Assembly: GCA_019246665.1 (NCBI GenBank)
Contig: JAFAQA010000440.1
Span: 1 to 35,339, forward strand
Direction of reading: 5' to 3'
From: Hyphomicrobiales bacterium
GTDB lineage: Bacteria; Pseudomonadota; Alphaproteobacteria; Rhizobiales; Beijerinckiaceae
Length of the DNA stretch: 35,339 nt
Shown here: positions 1-7,428 of the stretch, piece by piece
How positions within the stretch are numbered: the first letter of the stretch is position 1
How the letters are laid out: every line of letters starts with the position of its first letter
Notes under the pieces: model-generated
The model's database searches: none
What the model saw: only the letters and a program-made list of their open reading frames with translations
Told to the model about the DNA's origin: nothing
Position numbers and translations under genes: made by a program

Positions 1-10
1 AGAAATCCTG

Positions 11-135
11 CATGCCCGCTTGCGCGGGCATGAGCGAAGATAGTGTTCCTCAACCTCTACCACGCTCCTTCGCGCGAAAGCGGGAATCCAGGATTAATGT
101 GGGCCTGCGAGAATCCGGTTCCCCGCCTTCGCGGG
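11..135. repeat. REP-like palindromic sequences upstream of the first gene
   Basis: The gene-free 5' end holds several short GC-rich dyads. One has 9-base arms CATGCCCGC (11-19) and GCGGGCATG (24-32) around a 4-base loop. Another is CCCGC-CTTC-GCGGG (122-135). Between them is the phrase GCGAAAGCGGGAATCCAGG (73-91), a string I have often seen in proteobacterial intergenic repeats. I see no coding potential here; the 73-codon open frame across it reads through the dyads. A role in transcription termination or mRNA stability is possible but not shown. Confidence 0.45.
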
Positions 136-232
136 ACGAGCGGAGAGCTGCCTTCTCCACGCGAAAGGACTTGCGCGACTTGCGCGATTTCGCCTTAAGC
201 TGGCGAATGCCACACAGACGCTCAGACCCGTG

Positions 233-1078
233 ATGACGCGCAAGAGCAACCCTTCCTACTCCGACCCCGCCTGGTGCGAGGCGCAATACAACCCGCGCGG
301 CGCCGTGGCGAACGCGACCGAGATCTATGCCCGCTGGCCGCTCGAATCGGCGCGCGTCAAGCAGAAGCTTTCCCATGTCGCGCTTCGCTACGGCCCCCAT
401 GCGCGCGAGGAGATGGATGTCTTTCGTGCGCCAAGCGCGCGCGGCGCCCTCATCTTTTTCCATGGCGGCTATTGGCGCGCCTTCTCGAAGGATGATTTCG
501 CTTTTCTCGCCGAGGCGCTCGTCGGGGCCGGCATCACGGTTGCCATGCCGAGCTATCCGCTCTGCCCGCAAGCGAGCCTCGAGGACATCGCCCAAAGCAG
601 CGTGAGCGCGGTCGTGAAGCTTTGGCGGGAGGTGCTCTCGCCCGCCGAAAGGGCGAGGCTCGTGATCTCCGGCCACTCGGCCGGCGGATACCTCACGGCC
701 GCGCTTTTCGCGACGGATTGGGCCGCGCATGGTCTGCCGCCGACCCCTTTTTGCGGCGGCTTGTCGATCTCGGGCGTCTTCGAGCTCGAGCCTCTCGTCA
801 ACACCACCATGAACACGGCGATCGGTCTCACCGCCGAGACGGCGCGCGCCTGGAGCCATGGCGGCTCATGCCCGCATGTGGCGGCACCCTTGGTGCTCTG
901 CGTCGGCGAGCAGGAATCGCCTGAATTTCACCGGCAAAGCGCCGAGCTTGCCCATGCCTGGCCGGAAGTATGCCGGGCGCCCATCGCCATTCCGGGCCGG
1001 CACCATTTCGATGTCGTCGAGGAGCTCGGCCGCGACGGCACGCCGGTCTTCAAAGAGGCGATGGCCCTCTTCGCTTGA
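233..1078 (+). CDS. alpha/beta hydrolase, arylformamidase-like
   Basis: This 281-residue cytoplasmic hydrolase of the alpha/beta fold has no signal peptide. The oxyanion motif HGGYW lies at residues 77-81 and the nucleophile elbow GHSAGG at 147-152, making Ser149 the nucleophile. An acidic residue in VGEQESPEF (about 224-232) and a histidine in GRHHFD (about His258) complete a plausible triad. HGGxW with GHSAGG is typical of esterases and of kynurenine formamidase-like enzymes. Other kynurenine genes are absent, so the substrate stays open. The start is ATG 233, with GTG 230 as an in-frame alternative; neither has a strong ribosome binding site. The stop codon falls inside a degenerate tandem repeat, and the thiolase gene follows 118 bases later on the same strand. 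Confidence 0.85.
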   Translation: MTRKSNPSYSDPAWCEAQYNPRGAVANATEIYARWPLESARVKQKLSHVALRYGPHAREEMDVFRAPSARGALIFFHGGYWRAFSKDDFAFLAEALVGAGITVAMPSYPLCPQASLEDIAQSSVSAVVKLWREVLSPAERARLVISGHSAGGYLTAALFATDWAAHGLPPTPFCGGLSISGVFELEPLVNTTMNTAIGLTAETARAWSHGGSCPHVAAPLVLCVGEQESPEFHRQSAELAHAWPEVCRAPIAIPGRHHFDVVEELGRDGTPVFKEAMALFA

Positions 1079-1140
1079 ACCTCTTCGCTTGAGCCTTTGG
1101 CTTGAGCCTCTTTGGGGTTGACCCACTTGGCTTGACCCTC
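1067..1140 (+). repeat. degenerate 13-16 bp tandem repeat at the hydrolase stop codon
   Basis: Five imperfect units can be aligned end to end: CTCTTCGCTTGAAC (1067-1080), CTCTTCGCTTGAGC (1081-1094), CTTTGGCTTGAGC (1095-1107), CTCTTTGGGGTTGACC (1108-1123) and CACTTGGCTTGACC (1124-1137). The first unit encodes the last residues of the hydrolase and its TGA (1076-1078). The repeat then fills most of the gap before the thiolase. Unit lengths are not multiples of three, so a change in copy number would not simply lengthen the protein. Confidence 0.7.
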
Positions 1141-1196
1141 GCGGCCCCGTCTGCCACGACTCTCCTCATCCGCTACCCTCAGTCGAGGTGACCCGA

Positions 1197-2408
1197 ATGA
1201 GCCGCGAGGTGTTTATCTGCGAGGGTGTGCGCACGCCCATCGGCCGTTTCGGCGGGGCGCTCGCGCGGCTTCGCGCCGATGATCTCGCGGCCGCGCCCAT
1301 CAGGGCTCTCATGGCGAAGCTGGGGAAGGCCGATTGGGGCAAGCTCGATGAGGTCATTTATGGTTGCGCCAATCAGGCCGGCGAGGACAACCGCAACGTC
1401 GCGCGCATGGCGCTTCTGCTCGCCGGGCTTCCTTATGCGACGCCAGGCTCGACCGTGAACCGTTTGTGCGCCTCCGGGCTCGACGCGGTCGGGCTTGCGG
1501 CCCGCGCCATTCGCGCGGGCGAAGCGGATTTCATCATCGCGGGCGGCGTCGAATCGATGTCGCGCGCGCCCTTCGTGATGGGCAAGGCGGAGAGCGCCTT
1601 TCAGCGCTCGGCCGAAATCTTCGACACGACCATCGGCTGGCGTTTCGTCAATCCGAAGATGCAGGCGAAATACGGCATCGATTCCATGCCCGAGACCGGC
1701 GAGAACGTCGCTCAACTTTTCCAGATTTCGCGAGCCGATCAGGATCACTTCGCCCTGCGCAGCCAGCAGCGCACCGCCAAGGCGCAAGCCGACGGCTTCT
1801 TTGACGGCGAGATCATCCCGGTCGAAGTGCCGGCCGGGCGCGGCACGACCACGAGCGTCGCAAAGGACGAGCATCCGCGCGGCTCGACCACGCTCGAGGA
1901 GCTCGCGAAGCTCAGGCCCATCGTGCGCAAGGACGGCGCGGTGACGGCCGGCAATGCGTCCGGCGTCAATGACGGAGCTTGCGCCATCATCCTCGCGAGC
2001 GCGGAGGCGGTGAAGGAGCATGGGCTCACGCCCAAGGCTCGTGTGCGCGGCATGGCGGCGGCGGGCGTCGAGCCCCGCATCATGGGCATTGGCCCGGTGC
2101 CGGCGACGCATAAGCTCGCGCATCGGCTGGGCTTCAAGGTGTCGGAGATCGACGCCATCGAGCTCAACGAGGCGTTTGCGAGCCAGGCGCTCGCCGTGAT
2201 CCGGCAATTGCATCTGCCGGACGATGCCGAGCACGTGAACCCGAACGGCGGCGCGATCGCTCTCGGTCATCCGCTCGGTGCCTCCGGTGCGCGCCTTGCG
2301 CTCACGCTCACGCGCCAGCTCGAGAAGATGGGCGGCAAGCTCGGCCTTGCGACCTTGTGCGTCGGCGTCGGCCAGGGCGTCGCTGTCGCGGTCGAGCGCG
2401 CGCATTGA
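1197..2408 (+). CDS. pcaF: thiolase, 3-oxoadipyl-CoA thiolase-like
   Basis: A complete thiolase of 403 residues that splits a 3-oxoacyl-CoA with free CoA, or condenses two acyl-CoAs. The acyl-accepting cysteine is Cys91 in NRLCASGLDAV. The C-terminal catalytic segment is NPNGGAIALGHPLGASGAR, with His358, and the second catalytic cysteine is Cys388 in LCVGVGQG. The N-terminus (REVFICEGVRTPIGRFGGAL) closely matches what I remember of PcaF/PaaJ, which release succinyl-CoA and acetyl-CoA from 3-oxoadipyl-CoA. A general acetyl-CoA acetyltransferase cannot be excluded, because no other pca or paa gene is nearby. ATG 1197 is preferred over GTG 1188, since GTCGAGG (1183-1189) sits at ribosome-binding distance. 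Confidence 0.85.
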   Translation: MSREVFICEGVRTPIGRFGGALARLRADDLAAAPIRALMAKLGKADWGKLDEVIYGCANQAGEDNRNVARMALLLAGLPYATPGSTVNRLCASGLDAVGLAARAIRAGEADFIIAGGVESMSRAPFVMGKAESAFQRSAEIFDTTIGWRFVNPKMQAKYGIDSMPETGENVAQLFQISRADQDHFALRSQQRTAKAQADGFFDGEIIPVEVPAGRGTTTSVAKDEHPRGSTTLEELAKLRPIVRKDGAVTAGNASGVNDGACAIILASAEAVKEHGLTPKARVRGMAAAGVEPRIMGIGPVPATHKLAHRLGFKVSEIDAIELNEAFASQALAVIRQLHLPDDAEHVNPNGGAIALGHPLGASGARLALTLTRQLEKMGGKLGLATLCVGVGQGVAVAVERAH

Positions 2409-2753
2409 TGCGGGATGGAGGTGCGGGAATAGCGGAAAGGTTTACGCCCACCACATCCGCTCGTTCTCGCGGAAATGCGGGGATGAACCGAGAGACAGGC
2501 CACGACTTCGCAATATATTGACGTGATGCGGCCTTTGCGCCATTCGGACGCGATCGTGTTTGGACGCTGATGGTCGCGTATCCAGGCTCATTTTTGGATC
2601 GCGGCGCCCCCAAACTGCCGAATTCGCGTTGGATGAAGCCCGAGCTTGATCCGGAAAGCGGGAGCTGGCTTTTCGACGGCTCACGTAACAATCCGGATGA
2701 TGACGGCGAAAGGTGATGGCATTCTGCACCTGCAAGGCACGGAGAATTCAAGC
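2409..2753. other. 345-base gap, no gene seen
   Basis: I find no convincing coding sequence. The stretch from about 2649 to 2700 contains GATCCGGAAAGCGGGA followed by TTTTCGACGG, which looks like a decayed half of the palindromic element seen intact around 3812 and 5205. The promoter of the downstream META-domain gene should lie here, but I cannot point to clear boxes. Confidence 0.4.
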
Positions 2754-3227
2754 ATGTGGTTACGATGCGCACGGGTGCTGGCGGGCCTGACGATGGCGCT
2801 GGTGCTGTGTCCCTCGCTCGCTCAAGCCCAAAAGACCAGCGGCAAGGATGAAGATGGTCCACCCGCCGTTCAGATCGGCAAGGAGAAGCTTTTCCCGGTC
2901 AACACGAACTGGGTGGCGGATTCGCTCGACGGCAAGCAGTTGTGGAGCGGGGCTGATCGGCCTTCCATCTATGTGGACAAGCAGCTTCGCCTCAAGGGCT
3001 ATGACGGCTGCAACATGTTCTCCGTCACGGCTTATCCGCTGAAGGCGCAAAAGATCGTGGTCGGCCCGCTCGCGGTCGGCACGCAGAGTTGCGACAAGAC
3101 GGTCGTTGCGGCCGAGCGCAGCTTCCTGAACGCGGTGCGCGGCGCCAAGGAATGGGACATGGAAGGCGCCAACACGCTCATCGTGAAAGGCCTCGGCGGA
3201 ACGGTGCGCTTCGAGCGTGGGCTTTGA
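2754..3227 (+). CDS. META (HslJ-like) domain exported protein
   Basis: A 157-residue exported protein. ATG 2754 is chosen because it opens a standard signal peptide (MWLRCARVLAG, a hydrophobic core, then a cut near SLAQA-Q) and is preceded by GGAG around 2741. The open frame runs further upstream without such features. The mature part carries a META domain: NTNWVADSLDGK opens it, followed by GYDGCNMFSVTAY and PLAVGTQSCDKTVVAAERSFLNAV, the usual G-x-GCN and T-x-x-C-x(6-8)-E-x-x-F pattern. META proteins include HslJ, linked to novobiocin resistance in E. coli; their molecular activity is generally unknown. The stop overlaps the TTG start of the next gene, so the two are probably co-translated. 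Confidence 0.8.
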   Translation: MWLRCARVLAGLTMALVLCPSLAQAQKTSGKDEDGPPAVQIGKEKLFPVNTNWVADSLDGKQLWSGADRPSIYVDKQLRLKGYDGCNMFSVTAYPLKAQKIVVGPLAVGTQSCDKTVVAAERSFLNAVRGAKEWDMEGANTLIVKGLGGTVRFERGL

Positions 3228-3757
3228 GGTCGCGAAGGACAGAACTTCATTCTTGGCGCCGCCCACCTCTGATATGGGCGGCGGCAATCTTCTTCGGCCT
3301 CGTCGGTTCCTCCCACGCCCGGGCGAAGCCTCTTGATGCGCCTGATGCGATTTTATCCGCCATCCAAGCTCGGGGCGCGCAAAACACCATCGCGGAAATG
3401 AGCCGCGGCAAAGGGCGCCTCTGGAACAAGACTCTTGCCAACATTGAGACCGGCGACCGGAAATGGCTCGAGGTAGCCGCCTCGCTCCGCGAAGGCACAG
3501 ACGCCGGCTCTGGTGAAGACTTGTCCATGGCCGTCGCCCACGCCTTGCTGCGTGCGCCGGAACGCGTGCTGGCGATGACCCCTAGCCCCTTCCCGCTCGA
3601 TGAAATCTGCACGATGCCCGACATCGAGCCACCGCTAGCGCGTTACCGCAGCTATATCCGCAAGGCCAAGACCGCGCTGGCGGGCGTGCATCAAGCCGTA
3701 CTTGTCGAGGTGCGCGATCGATGCATTGAAGCCTTTGACGCCCTGCCCTCCTCGTAG
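3224..3757 (+). CDS. small exported protein of unknown function, coupled to META gene
   Basis: The 177-residue frame has no ATG in a sensible place. A TTG at 3224-3226 overlaps the TGA of the META gene (3225-3227). From this TTG the N-terminus is a good signal peptide: a basic RSRRTELHSWRRPP stretch, the hydrophobic LIWAAAIFFGLVGSS, then a cut near HARA. The mature part contains GDRKWLEVAASLREGTDAG and AVAHALLRAPERVLAM, plus two cysteines. I do not recognise the family with certainty; similar small periplasmic proteins of unknown function occur in proteobacteria. A perfect 9-bp hairpin (arms 3257-3265 and 3275-3283) lies inside the signal-peptide codons and could hide or slow the early reading frame. 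Start codon confidence is moderate. Confidence 0.6.
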   Translation: MRSRRTELHSWRRPPLIWAAAIFFGLVGSSHARAKPLDAPDAILSAIQARGAQNTIAEMSRGKGRLWNKTLANIETGDRKWLEVAASLREGTDAGSGEDLSMAVAHALLRAPERVLAMTPSPFPLDEICTMPDIEPPLARYRSYIRKAKTALAGVHQAVLVEVRDRCIEAFDALPSS

Positions 3758-3758
3758 A

Positions 3759-3866
3759 ACGCGTTGCGTTTGGATGAGATCAGTAGCGTCAGGTTATCTT
3801 CTTGTTTTTCCGCATGATCTTATCGCAAAAGTGGAGTCACTTTTGCGGATCATGCTCTCATGGATT
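3759..3866. repeat. palindromic intergenic repeat, copy A
   Basis: About 105 bases match copy B at 5155-5256: shared strings include GATGAGATC-GTAGCG-CAGGTTA, TTGTTTTTCCGCATGATCTTA and TTTTGCGGATCATGCTCTC. The core is a hairpin with outer arms GCATGATC and GATCATGC (3812-3819 and 3848-3855) and inner arms around CGCAAAAG / CTTTTGCG. I recall closely similar elements scattered between genes in many Rhizobiales genomes. It lies between the small exported protein and alanine dehydrogenase and could serve as a terminator or mRNA-stabilising structure. Confidence 0.75.
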
Positions 3867-3906
3867 CGATTCCGGCGGATGGCCCCCATCCGTCGGTAAA
3901 ATCTAT

Positions 3907-3927
3907 CCACAATGTTATAGCTTGTGG
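3907..3927. promoter_or_regulatory. 21-base dyad upstream of alanine dehydrogenase
   Basis: The inverted repeat CCACAA (3907-3912) and TTGTGG (3922-3927) flanks a 9-base AT-rich centre (TGTTATAGC), 85 bases before the ald start codon. Its size and symmetry suit a dimeric regulator. Alanine dehydrogenase genes are often controlled by Lrp/AsnC-type proteins, but no such gene is in the window, so the regulator is a guess. Confidence 0.3.
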
Positions 3928-4012
3928 TCATGCCTCTTCCGGCAAATGGGAAGCATTTGTCGGGGCCGGACCATGAGGGGCATGATTGTCGCGGCGCAAA
4001 GAGGAGTTCGAC

Positions 4013-5131
4013 ATGCTGATCGGTGTTCCGAAAGAGATCAAGGTCCGCGAATATCGCGTCGGTCTCGTGCCGGCGAATGTGCGCGAGCTCATTCTGCATG
4101 GTCATGCCGTCATCGCGGAACGAGGCGCTGGCGAGGGGATCGGCGTCTCCGATGCGGAATACGAAACCGCTGGAGCGAAAATCGTGCCCTCGGCCGCCGA
4201 TGTCTGGGCCAATGCCGAGATGGTCGTGAAGGTGAAGGAGCCCCAGGCGGAAGAGCGCAAGCGAATGCGAAAAGGCCAGGTGCTCTTCACTTATCTGCAT
4301 CTCGCGCCTGATCCGGACCAGACACGCGACCTCGTGGAAAGCGGTGCGATCTGCATCGCCTACGAGACCGTAACCTCACCAAACGGCGGGTTGCCGCTTC
4401 TCGCGCCAATGTCGGAAGTGGCGGGGCGCATGTCGATCCAGGCAGGTGCCTATTTCCTGGAGAAGGCGCATGGCGGCCTTGGCGTGCTTCTCGGCGGTGT
4501 TCCCGGCGTCGATCCGGCGAAGGTGGTGATCCTCGGCGGCGGCGTCGTGGGAACGCATGCGGCCCATATCGCGCTCGGCATGGGGGCCGAGGTCTGGGTG
4601 CTCGACCGCAATGTCGACGTGCTCAAGAATCTCTGGCGACAATTCGGGCGCCCACTCAATACCGTGTTCTCGACGCGCGAGGCCGTGGAAAAGCATTGCC
4701 GCACCGCCGATCTCGTCGTGGGCGGCGTTCTCATTCCGGGAGCCGCGGCACCCAAGCTCGTCGACCGCAAGCTCGTGAGCGAGATGAAGCCTGGTTCCGT
4801 CATCGTCGACGTGGCCATCGATCAAGGCGGCTGCTTCGAGACCTCGCACCCGACGACGCATGATGCGCCGACCTACGTGGTCGATGGCGTGATCCATTAT
4901 TGCGTCGCCAACATGCCGGGAGGCGTGCCGCGCACCTCGACCTTCGCTTTGAACAACGCGACGCTGCCTTTCGTCCTGGCGCTCGCCGACAAGGGGTGGA
5001 AACAGGCGCTTGGAGAGAACCCGCACCTTCTTGCGGGACTGAATGTCAGCAAAGGCCACGTGACCTATAAGGCGGTGGCGGATTCGCTCGGCTACAAGTT
5101 CCAGGAACCGAAGCTCGCGCTTGCCGGATAG
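4013..5131 (+). CDS. ald: alanine dehydrogenase
   Basis: This 372-residue NAD-dependent enzyme interconverts L-alanine with pyruvate plus ammonia; the length matches the family. Residues known from characterised enzymes are in place: Arg15 in VREYRVGL, Lys75 in VKVKEP and His96 in TYLHL for pyruvate binding and catalysis. The NAD-binding loop is GGGVVGTHAA (about 174-183), and DVAIDQGG lies in the C-terminal part. ATG 4013 is supported by AAAGAGGAG (3998-4006) at ideal spacing; upstream in-frame starts would add an unrelated leader. The gene stands alone, bounded on both sides by copies of the palindromic repeat. A dyad at 3907-3927 is a candidate control site. Confidence 0.95.
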   Translation: MLIGVPKEIKVREYRVGLVPANVRELILHGHAVIAERGAGEGIGVSDAEYETAGAKIVPSAADVWANAEMVVKVKEPQAEERKRMRKGQVLFTYLHLAPDPDQTRDLVESGAICIAYETVTSPNGGLPLLAPMSEVAGRMSIQAGAYFLEKAHGGLGVLLGGVPGVDPAKVVILGGGVVGTHAAHIALGMGAEVWVLDRNVDVLKNLWRQFGRPLNTVFSTREAVEKHCRTADLVVGGVLIPGAAAPKLVDRKLVSEMKPGSVIVDVAIDQGGCFETSHPTTHDAPTYVVDGVIHYCVANMPGGVPRTSTFALNNATLPFVLALADKGWKQALGENPHLLAGLNVSKGHVTYKAVADSLGYKFQEPKLALAG

Positions 5132-5154
5132 ATAATAGGATTTGCGATTAGAGC

Positions 5155-5256
5155 GCGCTGCGTTGAGATGAGATCGGTAGCGCCAGGTTAACTATTGTTT
5201 TTCCGCATGATCTTACTCGCAAAAGGGGGCAACTTTTGCGGATCATGCTCTCGTGG
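5155..5256. repeat. palindromic intergenic repeat, copy B
   Basis: Second copy of the element at 3759-3866. The hairpin spans 5205-5248 (GCATGATC and GATCATGC outer arms, CGCAAAAG / CTTTTGCG inner arms, loop GGGGCAA). It sits between the converging ends of ald and the crotonase gene, where it may act as a two-way terminator. Confidence 0.75.
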
Positions 5257-5257
5257 A

Positions 5258-5299
5258 GCATAATCTTTCCGGAAGGTGGTCTTCGCTTCCGGATCATGC
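5258..5299. repeat. second hairpin abutting repeat copy B
   Basis: GCATAATCTTTCCGGAA (5258-5274) can pair with TTCCGGATCATGC (5287-5299) around a 12-base loop. This is the same outer motif as the neighbouring hairpin but with a different inner stem, so copy B is a tandem double hairpin, whereas copy A is single. Confidence 0.55.
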
Positions 5300-5310
5300 A
5301 CTCGCCTCCG

Positions 5311-6087
5311 TCACTCCCCCTTCCACACAGGCTTGCGCTTCTCGACGAAGGCGCGCACGCCCTCCTCAGAATCCGTCGAGCGCAAGGCGGCGATGACGGC
5401 CGGAAGGCGCGCGGCCTGGGCTTCTTGTGCGGTGAGATGCGCGGTGCGGCGTGACACCTGCTTGATGGCGCGCACCGAAAGCGGCGCGCAGGCGAGGATG
5501 TCCGCGACCCATTTCTCGACGGTGGCGTCGAGGCCCGAGCGCGCCACCACCTCGTTGACGAGCCCGATGCGAAAGGCCTCCGCAGCCGAGATGCGCCGGC
5601 CGGTGAGCAGCATACCCATCGCTTGGCGGAAGGGCACCTGTCGCTGCAGCAAGGTCATGCCGCCGTCAAGCGGCAGGCGTCCGACGCGCGCCTCCGGAAG
5701 GCCGAAGCTCGCCTCCTCGGCCGCGATGATCAGGTCGCAGCCGAGCGCCATCTCGAGACCGCCCCCGAGCGCGTGGCCATTGACGCGGGCGATCACCGGC
5801 ACATCGAGCGTCTGGCGCAACGCGATGCCGCCGAAGCCACCCTCGCGTTCATTCGCCCAATAATCGAGGCCGCTTCCGCCCGAGCCGCCCTTCATATCGG
5901 CGCCGGCCGAGAAGGCGCGGTCCCCAGCGCCGGTGAGCACCACCACGCGCACGTCGCGATCGGCCTCGATCGCGGCCCAGATGCGCTGCAGCTCGCGCTC
6001 CGACGCCACATCGATGGCATTCATCACCTCGGGGCGATCGATGGTGACGCGCGCCACATGATCGGCAAGGGCGAAGCGAATCGGCAT
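5311..6087 (-). CDS. enoyl-CoA hydratase/isomerase (crotonase family)
   Basis: A full-length 258-residue crotonase. The CoA/oxyanion segment AFSAGADMK is at 58-66 and GHALGGGLE at 104-112. Glu112 and Glu132 (in FGLPEARVG) sit where hydratases carry their two catalytic glutamates, so true hydratase activity on a 2-enoyl-CoA is likely. Carnitinyl-CoA dehydratase-like enzymes have a similar layout. It is the last gene of the minus-strand series of ABC importer, FAD oxidoreductase and CoA-transferase, but lies 174 bases beyond the CoA-transferase with two hairpins in between. Expression may therefore be partly uncoupled. The gene ends near repeat copy B, converging on ald. Confidence 0.9.
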   Translation of the reverse strand: MPIRFALADHVARVTIDRPEVMNAIDVASERELQRIWAAIEADRDVRVVVLTGAGDRAFSAGADMKGGSGGSGLDYWANEREGGFGGIALRQTLDVPVIARVNGHALGGGLEMALGCDLIIAAEEASFGLPEARVGRLPLDGGMTLLQRQVPFRQAMGMLLTGRRISAAEAFRIGLVNEVVARSGLDATVEKWVADILACAPLSVRAIKQVSRRTAHLTAQEAQAARLPAVIAALRSTDSEEGVRAFVEKRKPVWKGE

Positions 6088-6144
6088 CAGGAAGCGCTCG
6101 GGTGCAGAAACATCGGCGCCGGGCGAGGCAGGCCTTTCTCACAC

Positions 6145-6189
6145 GCCTCTCGCTTCGCGAGAGGCACCCTCTCCCGCGAGCGGAGAGGG
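6145..6189. repeat. two adjacent hairpins between CoA-transferase and crotonase
   Basis: GCCTCTCGC-TTC-GCGAGAGGC (6145-6165) is a perfect 9-bp stem with a 3-base loop. It is followed at once by CCCTCTCC (6167-6174) pairing with GGAGAGGG (6182-6189). There is no T-tract on either strand. The second hairpin resembles a common alphaproteobacterial intergenic repeat. It may mark an mRNA processing point or attenuate expression of the crotonase gene. Confidence 0.6.
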
Positions 6190-6261
6190 TGGCGTGCGCA
6201 AAGTTTTGCCTCCATGATCTTCGCGGCGAGGAGGCAAGAGGCGACCATCTTCGTGAAACGC

Positions 6262-7428
6262 CTAGCCCGCCGCGCGAATGCGCGGGCTTTCGATCTCGGC
6301 GAGCACCTCGGCCGTGTGCTGGCCGAGATCGGCGGGCGGAACGCGGATCGCAACCGGCGCGTCCTCGAGATGGATCGGCGAGCCGACGACGCGCACGCGT
6401 TCGATGCGGCCATCGCACTCGATCACCATGCCGTTGATTGTCGCCTGCTCATCGGCAAGCGCCTCGCCGAGCGTGAGCACCGGCGCGCAAAGGAGGTCCT
6501 GCTGCTCGAGGCGCGCGAGCCAATTCGCCGTCGTGTCGCTTTTGAAGCGCTCGCGGAAAATCTGGTGGAGCGCCGCCTTGTTCTCGACCTGGAGCGCGTG
6601 CGTCGTGAAGCGCGCATCCTCGGAGAGCGAAGGAAGGCCCAGCGCCTTGCCGATGTCGCCGATCGGATCGGCCTTGAAGGCGCCGACCATGACGAGCGCG
6701 CCATCGGCCGTCTCGAACACGCCCGTGAGCGGCATGGCGCCCCAATTCACCTCGCGCCCGCGCATCAAGTGCGCGGCCGCTTCCTGCGTCTGCGCGGCGA
6801 GCATCGAATCGAGAAGCGACACGCTGAGCCGCTGGCCCCGCCCGGTCTTCTGCCGCTGCAGCAGGGCGAGCAGAACGCCCTGGACGAGATGCATGCCGGC
6901 CGAGTAATCCGCGAAGGTCGTCGAATAGACGCAGAGCGGCAGGCTCGGATCGGCGCGCCGCGCCATCACGCCCGACATCGCCTGGGCGAGCACATCCTGC
7001 CCACCTTTGTGCGAATAAGGCCCGGTAAGGCCAAAGCCCGTGCCGACCGCGTAGATCAGGCCGGGATTGCGCTTCGCCAACTCCTCATAGCCGAAGCCCA
7101 TGCGCTCCATGACGCCGGCGCGAAAATTGTTGACGACGACGTCGGCGGTTTCGAGGAGGCGGAGCACTGCGGCTTTGTCCTCCCCCTTGCGCATGTCGAG
7201 GACGACCGAGCGCTTGTTGCGGTTGAGCGAGCAATAGACGGGCCCGGTGAGACCCGCGGGATCATTCGGGAATGAGGTGCGCGAGAGGTCGCCTGTGCCC
7301 GGGCGCTCGATCTTGATGACATCGGCCCCGTAATCGGCGAGCACCTGCGTCGCCACCGGCCCCATCATCACCTGAGTGAAGTCGATGATGCGGATGCCAG
7401 CGAGCGGAAGCTGTTCGGTTGCGGTCAC
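6262..7428 (-). CDS. family III CoA-transferase (CaiB/BaiF)
   Basis: This 388-residue protein is the usual length for CaiB/BaiF transferases, which move CoA between carboxylic acids. The N-terminus (LAGIRIIDFTQVMMGP, then DYGADVIKIERPGTGD) and the VVVNNFRAGVMERMGFGYEEL segment are family hallmarks. Asp174 in TTFADYSAGM is at the position of the catalytic aspartate (Asp169 in E. coli CaiB). The start is taken as GTG 7426-7428, which shares GTGA with the stop of the FAD oxidoreductase; the open frame continues upstream only as out-of-frame overlap. It presumably activates the imported or oxidised acid as its CoA thioester for the crotonase. The substrate is unknown. Confidence 0.9.
   Translation of the reverse strand: MTATEQLPLAGIRIIDFTQVMMGPVATQVLADYGADVIKIERPGTGDLSRTSFPNDPAGLTGPVYCSLNRNKRSVVLDMRKGEDKAAVLRLLETADVVVNNFRAGVMERMGFGYEELAKRNPGLIYAVGTGFGLTGPYSHKGGQDVLAQAMSGVMARRADPSLPLCVYSTTFADYSAGMHLVQGVLLALLQRQKTGRGQRLSVSLLDSMLAAQTQEAAAHLMRGREVNWGAMPLTGVFETADGALVMVGAFKADPIGDIGKALGLPSLSEDARFTTHALQVENKAALHQIFRERFKSDTTANWLARLEQQDLLCAPVLTLGEALADEQATINGMVIECDGRIERVRVVGSPIHLEDAPVAIRVPPADLGQHTAEVLAEIESPRIRAAG

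Noticed and set aside
12-233. 73-codon frame at the left edge
   Set aside because: It reads straight through palindromic repeats and lacks a ribosome binding site.
5623-7275. 550-codon plus-strand open frame opposite the crotonase and CoA-transferase
   Set aside because: It crosses two real minus-strand genes and the hairpins between them, has no domain features, and is rich in Arg/His as expected for antisense reading.
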